64,000 bases of DNA. It comes from Eucalyptus grandis (lineage: Eukaryota > Streptophyta > Magnoliopsida > Myrtales > Myrtaceae). The stretch lies in assembly GCF_016545825.1 (NCBI RefSeq), contig NC_052619.1, positions 5,161,501 to 5,225,500 on the forward strand. The letters run 5' to 3'. Shown here in pieces: positions 39,422 to 51,445 of the stretch. Numbering within the stretch: position 1 is the stretch's first letter; the number at the start of each line of letters is the position of its first letter. A program made the translations under genes and the position numbers. Under the pieces are notes generated by a model. The model was not told the origin of the DNA and did no database searches. It worked only from the letters and a program-made list of their open reading frames with translations.

Positions 39422-39456
39422 CCACGTAAGAGCAGCGAATGGTTCTCCGCCACGTC
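39422..39456 (-). promoter_or_regulatory. ACGT-core elements upstream of SEC61B
   Basis: Two ACGT cores: CCACGTAA near 39422 and GCCACGTC at 39449-39456 (GACGTGGC on the gene's strand). The latter resembles the bZIP/UPR element core TGACGTGGC. The position, about 100-250 bases beyond the inferred leader exon, suits a promoter. SEC61 genes are ER-stress inducible in plants, so the site is plausible but unproven. Confidence 0.4.
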
Positions 39457-39599
39457 GGAATCGAGCCACCTACAAAAGATTACTTCAGGAATGCACAGTG
39501 AAACCAACGGCCAAACAACTTGGACATTTCGAACGAAAAAGATAAAAACCTTGGCACATGGACAAGTTTGGTTCCTTCACCTCCAGCAACAATATGGTG

Positions 39600-39985
39600 A
39601 TAGTCATTAAATTTTGACTCAATATATAATATGATCCTTAAAAAGTTTTAAATTTATTTAAGATAATTCATGAATTTTAACTCAATGTGTAATATTATTT
39701 TGAAATCTTTATTTATTCAATATAATCTATGAAATTTTTGTATATATTCAATTTTAATCATTGGACTTTATAAAAATACTCAATATTGCCATTCCATTAC
39801 TTGAAGTTTTAGAGACTAAATTTAATAGAGACTAAATTAAATATAACATAGGGAAAAAATTCATGAATCATATTGAACAAATTAAAAATTCAAAAGTGAT
39901 ATTGTACATTGAATTAAATTCAAAGACAATAATGAACAAATTTAAAATTCATGGATTATATTGAGATAACTTGTGTCATTACCTT
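39600..39985. mobile_element. AT-rich MITE-like inverted repeat
   Basis: The left end (TCATTAAATTTTGACTCAAT, then TAATTCATGAATTTTAACTC) and right end reversed (AGGTAATGACACAAGTTATC, AATCCATGAATTTTAAATTT) are imperfect inverted repeats. The family style is the same as the repeat at 26040-26300. No ORF; duplication not identified. Confidence 0.45.
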
Positions 39986-40781
39986 TTATAAGTACGAATG
40001 TCATGGCTCAGCTTCCTCTGTTCAATTTGAAAACCAACAAAATGAACGGATGCATTATTTTGAAGATTTGTAACACTTTAATTGGATGACCTATGTTTGT
40101 CTTCGAAGAATATTATGATTACTACTTTTTAGTGAGAGGAGTTCACTGATTAATTTCGTTATCTTCAACTATCATAATCAATTAGCCTCCTTAAAAAAAT
40201 TTCAGAACAAATTTAATTTTTACTTCATTAGCAAACACGAAGGATCCTGAAATTTAGAGTTGTTGATAAACAAAGCGATTCTGGCAGTGTTATTGTTAAT
40301 AAATCTTCGCGTACCATCAGTATTCCCTCAGCGGATTAAAACTCGCAAAGTCCTCGTGAAAATTACTAACAAGGTGGTTAAAGGTGGTAACTTATATATC
40401 TAAACCTTTACTAAAATCTAAAACAAGAGGGGCAGAAAAGCAAAAACTCCAACTTTATCCTGATCGAGTCATCGCATGAGTCACAATCGATCTCCCTGTT
40501 TGGTATATAATGTTTCCCCACAATTGCTAAAGGCTCTTAAATAGACTTTATCCGAGAAGAGATCTGATAGTGAACATGTTGACCGCCAGATTAAGATGGC
40601 ATCAAGCATCAGAGCCGGCAACTAGCTAATCAAAACAAAATGTGCCTTTATCACTGTGTATTGCACAAGCTGGGCCAACAAAAGTGAATCACCAAGCCAA
40701 ATCATGATGGAATGGGAATATCAGATTGACACCTTGACTGGTCGCCATCATGCATATGAAACAGTTTCAACTCGCTGCTCG

Positions 40782-43700
40782 TTATGATGCTAATTTCTGA
40801 AGAAAGGCCTGCCAAAATGAGATTAATGATTCATGAATAGATATTAAAGATTGAATGAAATAGCACTTCGAAAGAAAATATTTGTACAAACTATATGATT
40901 GTATGGATTCTCTGGAAGCACAAAATAGCCTCTGCCAAAAGGTAAAGCAGGCACTGTCCCAAGGGAAAAACTTACAGGACACGAATGATGTGCTTTAAGG
41001 CCTTGGCTGATCTCAGCAAATGAGATAAGAAGCTTCACAGGGCGAAACTCAGTAGACTGAATACGTCCTCTGCCATCCGCAAAACAAACTAATCCGCGTT
41101 GTAGAACGTGGTCAAATGCCTGCAGAAATTTGGACATATACGTTCAAGAAATCATCTTTCTGCCTTAGAATATTTACAGTAATTATCGTGCTACAAGACG
41201 ACTTTCATTTAACTTGCAAATAAAAGGACACAGCGGACCCCCTAGCATCAGCGCAGAACTCATGAATACACAACAGAATTCTTGGGCCTATTCAATCTAC
41301 AAGACATTATGTAATTTATTGCACATGACAATGATGTAACAGGTTCTCAGCCGTGGCCAATTAGTGCACAAACCAAGTCAGGTTGATCATGCACAGAAGG
41401 TGGTCATTTACATTCTCATGACCTTTTCCACAGGGCTCTACAATTTTACTAGCCAAACCTGCCAGGGAATTCCATTGTCTTTAAGATGCTGAAAATTCTC
41501 ATCATCATTGTTTGGTACCCAGTAAATCCACCATCAGACATAGATCAAACACCAATCAAATAATATATACTGGAACATTAAAAAATATTCTTCAGATAAT
41601 GTAAGCTTGACTCGGCAAAGATTGCTTCTCCATTTATTAGCTGGAGAAAATGTCTGAAAGAGAAAAGGGTAAATGGTGGAAGTCTAGGATCTATAATGGT
41701 GCATGCCGAACCAAGTGGAGCATGGAAAATGGGATCAGGAACTTCAGCCTGAAACATGCATCAGTGAATTTGTACAGCCTGTGGAGTGGCTTGTTATTCC
41801 TTCCCAACAATTCTGCAGAAACTGCCTTAGTCATCACTCACCAGGTTTTCAAGCAAGTAATCGAGTTGACCGTCTTGGGCACATAATACAGTCATATAAT
41901 GGGTTAGAATTCTAGACTATAGTCCATTAAGAACTGGAAATTTTTCTAATTGAACTGATCACTTTGCTTCAAGAACTTTAAATGCTCCTTCAGTACTTCC
42001 CTCAATGTTGAACATGGAGACAGGGAAGACTAAATACAACCTTGTTGGTCCTACAGAATTCTGATTTAGCTCTTACAACTTCAAAGTCCACTCAAACTAC
42101 TTCCAAGCACAGCAGATATGAGAAATAAACAACCACTCAACAATGGCAATTACTTTCTAGCTCCTCTTTTTTCCTTCAAAATTTCTGTGGCAACCACAAC
42201 AGCAATCATCACTCAGTGTAGGTTTAAATGGAGTTACTGTGATACTGGATCAATAATTAACCTATAAAACTCGAGGTCCATCAACCAAATGGAACATGAA
42301 TAGAGATGTCAATGATAGTGATTGAATCATTCTAACAATGGTATTAAGATACCTGAGGCAGAAGAGAAAGGGGATCAGAAGCATGCAAACTTGGTTGACA
42401 CATGATGAAGAGAAAGGGGATCAAAAGAGTAGCACTATGGAAGAATGAAGAAAATAGGACAACCGCTGGAGCTAATTGGAAGATACCTAAGGCAGAAGAG
42501 AAAGGGGATCAGAAGCATGCAAACTCGGTTCACATATGACAAAGAGAAAGGGGATCAGAAGCATGCAAACTCGGTTCACATATGACGAAGAGAAAGGGGA
42601 TCAAAAGAGTAGCACTATGGAAGAATGAAGAAAATAGGACAACCGCTGGAGCTTGTGGGGGCACTAGGGGATTAAAACCAATGAAATGTAAATGTGTAAA
42701 TTCTGTCTTTTCAATTTTTTCCAGCAGAATTTAAGGGGTCTGAATATGTAAAACCTTTCTATGCACTATATTTTTGTTCTTACACCAAGAAAAAAATAAA
42801 AAATAAAAAAACTTTGCAAATGGAGACATTACCCGCAGACACACATCTTGACTGTAATAGTCAGATGTCTGGAATGAATCATGAATGCTTTTGTACTCTG
42901 CAGTATTTAGCAAACACGTAAATCATCCAAAAAAGAATGTTATGGATAAAAATTATATAACCCACAAGAAACATCAATAATGACCTTTCATGACAGCACT
43001 GAAGCTGTAAGAATTCTGTTCTTTCACTTCCAACCTCTTCATGCAAACAAGAATATAGACTTCCAGTATGGAGCAATCTGCAAAGAAAGTTATACATGCT
43101 TATTATTCAGCAAGACAGACAAGATGGTGAAAGCACATACATGGAAGAGAAAAGACAGATATAGCATCACTTCCAGCACAGTTAGAGGGCTCTAGAGGAG
43201 GGGAGAAGGGGTGAAGAAAGACAGTCTCTTGTTCCATTAAATGGCAGGCCAATGTTACTAGAGTGTCAAATGATGTTTGTCAATAAGCATTTTCACTAGT
43301 AATAGAGACATGTCAATACACAAGCCATGAAACTAGCAACAGCAAAAAAAGTCGCCAACACCAAAGATGCCAAAAGCTGCCATACTTATGGGTATTAAAG
43401 ACCAACTAGATGGAAAATTTGAGACAATGCAAATAATTAATTAGGAAGCACTCATTTCCTTGATAATTCACCAACTTCTCTGTATCATAATTCTATGAAT
43501 GAAGCATTATATAAAGAGAATTATTTGCTTGGCTTGAGATTGACGGAATAAATAGCAGCACCATCATCCTATTATTGGAGAAATGCCTGTACTGTACAAC
43601 ACCAAATTGCATGCTTTGAGAATAAAATGACAGATGAATCAATATTGGTCTGACAAAACAGATTCTTAACACATCTGTACCTCTTAAGCATTCCATTTTT

Positions 43701-46700
43701 GGTTGCCTCTGCAAACTTGAAATTGCAGATTTGAAGTTCTCGAAAGATAAATAACCCAACTTCAAATCCATATCAGAGGCAGCCCGGAATCTGATTTCAG
43801 TGGCTTCAATAAGGCCCTCAAATGAAAATTAAAAGATAGATAAACCGCAAGTGTATGCAGCGTACAATTGCTGCAGAGTACTTACAGGAACTTCACCAAG
43901 TGCCGAACAGTGGGACTGAAATTCATATAAGAATTGATAACTTGCCGGAACCTTTCATCTGAGAACATACTCTGGAGTATAATTTAAGGAATTACTTTAA
44001 AAATGACGCTATTTCCTCTAAGCTTGATGAGAAAGTATGCATTGAACCCTTCCCTTTCAAGTGAGGAACTTCCAATCATATATTTATATGATAAAAGGAT
44101 CCACTGTCCACTAGAAATCAATGATTCGAAATAAATAGGCGACCTTTTTCAGCACCAAATGGTAAGAGTGAAATTGATGTTTCCCAGTCTGAAGTGAGCA
44201 TACATGTGCACCAACATTTACCAACCCCCTGCCAATGTGCTATAGTAGATGCATGGATAATACAATGCATCTCATCCCTGACAAAATCAATTGCATCTCA
44301 TACTCTCCATTTTCTGAAACTATATACATGCAGTCTCTAACTCTCAGTTCCTTAGGGTCCTAAATTTTGCAAGCTAAATTTAATTAAGGTGGTCAATACC
44401 AACAATTTTCTCTAGTGGTTCCTCATTTTCAATCTTTCTATCATCGCCGCATGAGCATGAACATTGCTGAAAAAGAAAATAAATTAGCAAAAGGATACAT
44501 GTAGTTTTGCATTAAATTCAATAGCATAGTCCTGTGGAAGGCTTGAGTCCACTGGCAAAGACAAGATGTGATCTAATAACCTGCATAGCTAGAAGATGAG
44601 AAAATTTAGCATACCATAAGAGCTGGTCTCACAGAAAAGAAAGTGGCTCCAAATTTATAATAGATCAGAAAGCACAGGAGCAAAGAGAGAAAAAGAAAAA
44701 CAAACAGAAATAAAACAACGATTAGAGTGGACAGAATCAGAGGATGGCCACAGATAAATAAAAAAAAGAAAGAATCAACAGGAGCTTCAAGTCCCCCAAA
44801 AATCTTTTCTCATGTTCTTCCATATGCATGACATAGATAAAGCTGTGCAATGCACCATGATTTCTTTGAGGTTTTCTTTAAAAATACAAAAGATTTCTTT
44901 GACATTGAATTGTCCCAAAATCCTTCCCAACACTGAATAGTTGAATAGCATTTGGTTAATAAAAAATCTTCAAAGAGTTGATAATATGATTCTGCAAGGT
45001 TAGAGCAAAGTCACAAGCAACAAAAGATGATAACAGATTTACCCGAATGCTTAATGAAGGTACAACTTTGAAGGACAAGAGAATTTTGCCAAGAGACAAG
45101 TCAACAAGAAAGTGCAGTGGGTGGATCTACGAGCCTTAGCAAACTAATGATCAATACAGGAGTCAATTCAAAGATAGCTTTCAATCATTTAAACTCCTTT
45201 AAAAATTGGATTCCGACGAACAGACTTAGCCATCAAAAACATATAGCCTGACACCATCGCATTCTTACTAGCCATCCAAGAAAATAAAGTAGGAAAAAGA
45301 GATCTTAGAGGGGCTTCACCACATCTCATGTCATGCCAAAAGCTAATTCTTCAGCCATTCCAATTTCAAATTTATCCAACAATAGAAGAGCTCACCCCTT
45401 TCATATGAATTTCTAAACACAAACACCATAAGTCAAATTCACTTGGCATACCAAAAATCAAGATCAACAGGGTATTTAGCTTTAAAGTTAGCCTATTTAC
45501 CTATATATATCTTCTTCAGATGGAGGTAGAAATAGCAGCTTCCTATGAGAAAAACGAGACTTTACTCTTTTTTCCAACAGCTGGTCAGCATCCTGAAAGT
45601 TTAAAGTATTACATGCCAAAAAAATGGTTAGGTTGGGCATGAATCCAATTCAAGCAAACAGAGAGGACACCGGAATCACAACCGGTATCAATGCAACCTA
45701 ATGATTGACTACTCTTTCTTTTCTCCCCACATATCCTCTTCCAAACTCTCCTTCTCTGTGTTTCTTGACTTTTAGATATTGGAAATGCATTGAGAGAAAA
45801 TAAGAATGGATGGTCAATTGATAACGTACCAGTCGGCAACTCACGCCAATGACTACAGCTTGAGATGTTACTGACTGCATCGCATCAAGTAATGCATACA
45901 GGAGTCGTTGTTTTCCCTGCAAAAAGACTAGCCAAAGTATGTCATTCTCTATTCAAAGATTTCACTTCAAGAAAAAACAAACTTACCAACTCACATAGGC
46001 CAACTCTTGCGTAGAAATTAAATAATGCCCAGATCAACTATGAGGATGCAAATGGACAAAAATTGGCTGCATGTTACCTGAGTGAAGAGGTCAAACTCAT
46101 CTAGTACGAACACAATTGTTTTATGTGCTAAGCCACACTCCCTGATGAGCATACAAACTATTTAATATTTCATCATGATGATTGATGATTAACTTGTAGG
46201 AAGATAACTCTACACTTACCTCAGCATGGCTATCATGAACTCGGAATTGTCATCAAATGAAGCCTGAAAAGGTAATCGAGAAGTATTAGATTTTTCTTTC
46301 AAAAACTATAAACAAAACTTTAAGATGATCATTTGCTAAATTCCCATTAGAAAATGCAAGTTACCATCTTTGAGAATAATAGCTGATGCTCAACACATAA
46401 TTGCCTAGCAATTTCCTGAATGATCAGTAATCATCATAAAACAGTTAGGATGAGAAATGGCAAGCAATTTGAAATGATTAACTGATAAACTGCTTAAGAA
46501 AATGAAATGGCCATAGGTAGAAGTTATTTAACAAAGACGTGCTTAGGAATATGATTGTATGAGAAAAGAGTATGCACATATCAATTATTAACAAAGAACA
46601 TAACCACAAACATATATTATATGACTTGATATATTGTCTAAATTTAGGGGACACCAAACTATGAATGAATTCTGATGTTAAATAAAGAGCATATCATTTC

Positions 46701-48776
46701 CTTGCATGAACAGGACACAAAGGGCCTATTTGGTAATACTCCCGGGAACAACTGATTGTGTTCTTTTGTTCCCGGGAGCAAAAAGAGAACATAAATCCGT
46801 CTAGTAAATTTTTTGTTCCCGGGAACAAATTTGAAACAAAATCAAGAAGCAGAAAAAAGTTACTAGAACAATTCCTAAAACCAATTCTAGTTTTTTTCTT
46901 TTATCTTCTTCGCTTTCCTTTTCTTCTTCTTCCTTTTGGCCGGTCACTAGTCTTGGCCATGATTGGCAACTGGCCATACGAGGGCCGGTGATGTTGAGCC
47001 ACTGCGAGGCTCATTAGCCCGAGCCTCACCGTGGTTGGGTGAGGCTTGGCCTCACCGGGCCATCTCTAGGTCGGTGTCACCTGGCGGTGGCCCGGCTAGG
47101 TGAGCTTAGCCTCGCCGGTTTAGGTGAGTCAACTCTCGATTTGGGTGAGGTCGAGCCTCGCACAGCCACAGCAAGGCTGTGAGGCGGAGCCTCGCCATAG
47201 CTGGTGACTGGCCACAAAAAAAGAGGAAGAAGAAGAGAGAGAAAAAAATATATATATATATAATAATAAAAGTATTAAAAATTAAAAAAAAAAATTAAGA
47301 ATTCTCTTAAACGCATTTTTATCCCGGAAATAGAAATTTTGGACAATTAGTAAGTATGTTCTTTTGCTCAAAAATTGTTCTTGAGAACAAAATAAAAAAA
47401 AACCATTTATGATAAAAAATTGTTTTCGAGAATAGAATCGTTATTAAACACGCCCAAGCTCTGTCTGTAACGCATGAAGATGATGGCAATATCACTGGTG
47501 AAGGTGCCTCTGGAAGAAATCTTTCCCAGCAAGCCTCCAAGGATTATATGGTGGTCAATATAGACAACTAACAAAAGGGGAAAGATCATAGATTTTAAGG
47601 ACTTCCAGTCCATGGAAGTGAAGATTAGAAGGAGGACCATCTTATTCTTTACTTATAATACCCTCTTGGCATACATGAACTTTCTGACTTCCAAGGGTGA
47701 TATTAATACCCCACATACCTTTATTAAGGCAAGACTCTTGTAATTACTAAGTACCCCATCAAAATTCTCAGCATCCATATTGGCACAGCTGTTATCATCA
47801 GTTACTTCCTTTACGTGATTTACTTACGAAGTCATGCACAAATGCAAGATACTACTACAATTCAAACTGAGGACTTTATCATCCTGAAATGGAAGTGTTC
47901 AGTGCTTCCTACATCAATAATTGCATATCTCGTTTCAATTGCTACTGGCCACATCAAATGACATAAATGAAGACTTGCCACCATAGAGAGCTATATAACA
48001 AAAAGCAAAACAAATGGTGCCAAAAGAGCATCAGATACTGTCATACCTTGACAGCGCTATTATCATCACTGTGCAACAGCCCATTCAATCTGATCTGAAA
48101 CACAACTCCACCAGATTTTTCACATCAGTGTAGCACATTAAATATGGCTCTTTGACATATGCATAGTCCAGTGCATAAAAATATCAGAGTACCCCATTAA
48201 GTAAAATTTTCAAGGAGAAGTTTGCAGATAGAAAAATTGATGAGCGTACCAAAGTAATCATATCAGGATATTCCAGAAGCAGATCTTCAAGAACAAGATC
48301 CAACACCTGAAAGGTACAGTTTTGCAATTCTTATATTACAAATAAAAGTCGCAGTTCTTAACACAAATATTACACAACAAAAACACAAATAAGTGATAGA
48401 GCATACGGCAACTTTTCCGGACCCACGGGGACCTAGAAGTAAGACAGAATTGTTGCATGCCTCCGTTACTGAACTGGACACGATAAACTTCAACTTGCTG
48501 CATAGGAAAAGAATGGCATCATGATTTCGTAAAACCGAAAGTACTTCTATTCAAATTCCGCTGGTCTAAAACCAACTTTGCTGTCTCTCCAACAGAGATT
48601 GAGTAAGGATTAATCGAGAAAGAACGCATCTTTAACGCAGCAAACAAGGGAAGAAAGATACCATACCTGTAATTGCTGTCAGGGGAGTCGCAGAGAGGTC
48701 TGAAGATGAAATTAGGATTGCAGAGCCTGCTTCTTATGAGATTGAGGGCTTTTTCTGCCGCATTGTCGCTCACCAT
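40782..48776 (-). CDS. ORC4: Origin recognition complex subunit 4
   Basis: A complete gene of 16 exons giving 416 aa, the length of Arabidopsis ORC4. Exons in transcript order: 48667-48776, 48407-48497, 48250-48306, 48047-48094, 46365-46415, 46220-46263, 46078-46141, 45830-45916, 45501-45592, 44499-44580, 43886-43971, 43681-43790, 42985-43077, 42833-42897, 40976-41119, 40782-40808. It is an AAA+ ATPase-fold subunit of the six-protein ORC that marks replication origins in the nucleus. Visible motifs are Walker A LLGPRGSGKVA (residues about 56-66), Walker B IVFVLDEFD, sensor-like QAVVIGVSCRLDADQLLEKR, and a C-terminal winged-helix region (LKLGYLSFENFKSAISSLQ, EYKSIHDSFQTSDYY). All phases agree. 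It starts at the family MVSDNAAEKAL. It is transcribed divergently from whatever lies beyond 49.5 kb. One intron hosts a transposon (46722-47455), another a tandem repeat (42348-42653). Confidence 0.95.
42348..42653. repeat. Nested tandem duplication in an ORC4 intron
   Basis: Two long copies, 42348-42480 (133 bases) and 42481-42653, each run from AGATACCT(G/A)AGGCAG to CAACCGCTGGAGCT. Within them a 46-base subunit beginning AGAGAAAGGGGATCA(G/A)AAG recurs twice in the first copy and three times in the second, explaining the length difference. Near-identity of the copies indicates recent duplication. It lies between coding exons and does not affect the ORC4 frame. Confidence 0.9.
46722..47455. 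mobile_element. Non-autonomous TIR element, 'gggaacaa'-arm family, inside ORC4 intron
   Basis: The ends are inverted: GGGCCTATTTGGTAAT on the left; GGGCGTGTTTAATAAC reversed at the right. The arms contain several TTCCCGGGAACAA or TTCTTGAGAACAA palindromes. The GC-rich core (about 46935-47220) repeats motifs such as GAGGCTTGGCCTCACC and GAGCCTCGCC. A (TA)n run lies near 47250. It is inserted in the intron 46416-48046 of ORC4. No transposase frame; no clear target duplication. Confidence 0.65.
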
Positions 48777-49342
48777 TTTGCGACCGTGTCGTAGAGCAAC
48801 CGCGAGAAAACAGCGTGATGATGACAGTCACAAACTTGCTGGAGCCACTTCTGCAGTATCAGCAGAATACAACACGTTCTAGTAACGGAACAGATACGCA
48901 GCAGAAAAATTTGAATGAAAATCTTCTGCCGTCTCCGCAATTTCGCTTCGGACATGATCGGGGGGCAAAATGGAAGCAGTGGGACTGAAGAAATGACCAG
49001 ACAGAGACTGAAGAGAGCCACAGAACGGCATCAGCCGATTGGCTAGAAAATCACCTTGTCCTACGCTTCGGCGCCGACACCGAGCGTCGCCGAGAGAGGT
49101 CGGCCGGACACTTCCGCGGCGGCGCTTCCGAATCGCGCGACGGGACTAACGGGAATCTGCAAAAGCGAATAGAGTTGCGCTCCGCGCGTCTTCGATGATC
49201 GGATTCCAGAAACCGCGACGACTCGAGAAGGACGGATTCTGCCGATCGATTCGGTTTTTGCCGGAGAAAATCGGGAGAGATTGAACTCTAGAACCCTAGA
49301 GAAGAATGGATCTCGGAGAAGAGAGAGAGAGGGAGAAAGAGC

Positions 49343-49487
49343 GCGCGAAAGGAAAGCGCGGGATTGAGCGCGCGAACGAGGGGGTTAGAAAGTGGGCCGG
49401 GTCGGACCGGGACGGGCCGAAGTCTGGGCTTTTTTGTCGGCCCATTTCATGGTTTGGGGCTTGTTGATAGATTATTTGAAAAGCCCA
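49343..49487 (-). promoter_or_regulatory. ORC4 promoter: E2F site and site II (TGGGCY) cluster
   Basis: GCGCGAAA at 49343-49350 reads TTTCGCGC on the gene's strand, a perfect E2F consensus (TTTSGCGC). Just upstream, four TGGGCC/TGGGCT boxes occur in 95 bases (49393-49398, 49425-49430, 49439-49444, 49482-49487, mixed strands); these are the TCP-bound site II elements of plant proliferation genes. The cluster lies about 570-710 bases before the ORC4 ATG. Plant ORC genes are known E2F targets, so S-phase regulation is expected. Confidence 0.6.
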
Positions 49488-50080
49488 TTATTTTTGTTTT
49501 TGGTGTTTAAAGAGTTGGACGATGGTGTTAAACTTGTTTTGCGAAAAATGAATAATTTGAAAAATAGTTTCCTGAAAATAATTGTATCACTTAAAATGAT
49601 TAGTTAATAAAAAAAAATTCCATTACTGACAATAATTTATATTCTAAATTTCTTCATGGATGATTAAATTTTTCTTTGTTAATTCATTTCTGTGAGAGAT
49701 CAAAACAGAAAATTTTGTGAAAATTTTGTGGCAGAATGACGTGGTTAAAATCATCACATGGAGTTGATGAGGTGGCATGGTCAGACGAGAAGCGCCTCGT
49801 AAAAAGAAAAACCCAAAAACTGAAAAGAGATCGATCCAATTACCCTCCTTTTTCCGCGGACGCAATTGGTCTATCTTAAAAAGCTTATTTATCCTTTCAA
49901 AGCAGCGAAACAATTAATCCCCCACCAACAGTAGTTTCTTCAACCCCCACTAGGATTAGTGGAGTAATCACCCCTCAGCACCTTATAATCATCAGTGAAT
50001 AGATCATGCCCAGAAAGACTTAGCTTCGAGGAGATGGATCATACACTAGCGCACTCGCCAATGGCCAAGTATACCAATAC
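49488..50080. other. Spacer upstream of ORC4
   Basis: An AT-rich to mixed stretch with no gene or bounded repeat that I can support. Confidence 0.5.
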
Positions 50081-50689
50081 ATCACACGACCCCGCAACTT
50101 CAGACAGCTCATCCCGCAAAACCTTCACAGGTTTTTCGAGAGTTTTTAAGCCCGTTCATCGCCATTGAAGGCTTCATTAAAGGGCATTTGGTTCTGAGAG
50201 TGCACGCGGGCAATCCTAGGATGTGAAAGTATTGAACGCCACCACCTACTCAAACACGCGAATCGCATCAAGCATTTGACCAGCAACCTCGTGAGGATGT
50301 CTATAAGAACATCATCTGTGTATATGTGTGTGTGTGTATTGAGAAAAGCAGAGGTTTTCAGCCTAACTTTTCAATAGATCACACGACCCCGCAACTTCAG
50401 ACAGCTCATCCGGCAAAACCTTCACAGGGCTTTCTAGAGCTTTTAAGCCCGTTCATCACCATTGAATGCTTCATTTCTATGAACTAAACGGCATTTGGTT
50501 CTAAGAGTGCATGCAGGCAAGCCAAGGATGCGAAATTATCGAACGCCATCGCAAACACATGCACGTGAATCGCACCAAGCCCTTGACCAGCATCCTCGTG
50601 AGGATGTCTACAAGAACATCATCCGTGTCTATATATGTGTGTGTATGTATTGGGAAAAGCAGAGGTTTTTAGCCGAACTCTTCAGTAGA
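50081..50689 (-). pseudogene. Tandemly duplicated F-box gene fragments
   Basis: Two direct copies, 50081-50377 (297 bases) and 50378-50689. On the minus strand each encodes a decayed F-box: DDVLIDILTRLLVKCLMRF, then WWRSILSHPRIARVHS in the first; DDVLVDILTRMLVKGLVRF, then RWRSIISHPWLACMHS in the second. This matches the consensus of plant F-box proteins (DVLxEILxRLPVKSLLRF...WRSLISDPxFxKLH) but lacks the Pro of LPVKSL, a start codon and the C-terminal substrate domain. Stops follow soon after. A (GT)n run precedes each F-box. F-box proteins are SCF ubiquitin-ligase adaptors; these fragments are presumably non-functional relics. Confidence 0.75.
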
Positions 50690-50873
50690 GAACGGCCAAA
50701 TGTGGACCAAGGACGTGCACAATGTACTCCGGTTGGAGGTTATACTTCTTGACAATGTCGCTTTCTAGACGAGCCACAAGACAACCGGCCTGAACTGAGT
50801 CGTCAAACACGTTTCCCATAATTTTAGGACCAGAACTACCGACAGCTCCAGCAAGTACACATAAATGGAGAAG
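50682..50873 (-). other. Unrecognised ORF, 63 residues
   Basis: A minus-strand frame between two stops, reading SSGPKIMGNVFDDSVQAG, then LVARLESDIVKKYNLQPEYI and ending HLAVLY. Its amino-acid composition looks like a real globular C-terminus, unlike the neighbouring decayed DNA. It could be an exon or an orphan fragment of a lost gene next to the F-box relics. I do not recognise the family. No credible upstream exon was found before the BGAL9 3' end at 51446. Confidence 0.35.
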
Positions 50874-51445
50874 TTATCCAGTAATCCAGCATGATAACCA
50901 TTCAATTTGCATCTCTATTCAGCTAAACCCGACCACGTTATCAAAGTCTATCTGTTCAGTTTTTGGTAGAGATATATTCTTCTGCATTTGCGCTTTAAGA
51001 TCATGGAGAAAATCGTGTGCTGAGCTTATTTAAATAGCAAGGTCTTGGTTAGGCCCAGGAATCATTTACCTTGCCAGAGTTGTCTCCAGGTATCGAATCA
51101 TCCTATCAAAAATTAAACTTCAACAGGACGGAGTCTCTTCCGTTGGTCTCTTGCATTTGTCTAAGTAACTGGATACTGCTTTACCAACTACTTAATAAGA
51201 GCTAAAATTTGATTCCATGCATACTTCTCGCAATGAATTGCAACTTGATGCCATCTCGAGATTCAATAACAGCACAGTGTGCACCTGATTTTCATTTCGT
51301 TACTCGCAGAAGTATATCGAGTAGTTCCTGTATACTGAAATGACGCAATTGAAGTGAGCCGGTTTTGATAAGAAGCATTTTTGAGTCCATATATACAAAG
51401 CATGAATGGCAGGGGAACGAACTTGGGAAAGCTCCTGGGCCCCCA

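Noticed and set aside
42348..42653. Repeats resembling a CRISPR array
   Set aside because: The copies are directly abutting tandem duplications without spacers, inside a plant nuclear intron.
46416..48046. Extra ORC4 exons within the long intron
   Set aside because: The joined flanking exons reproduce the family sequence without a gap; the intron holds a transposon instead.
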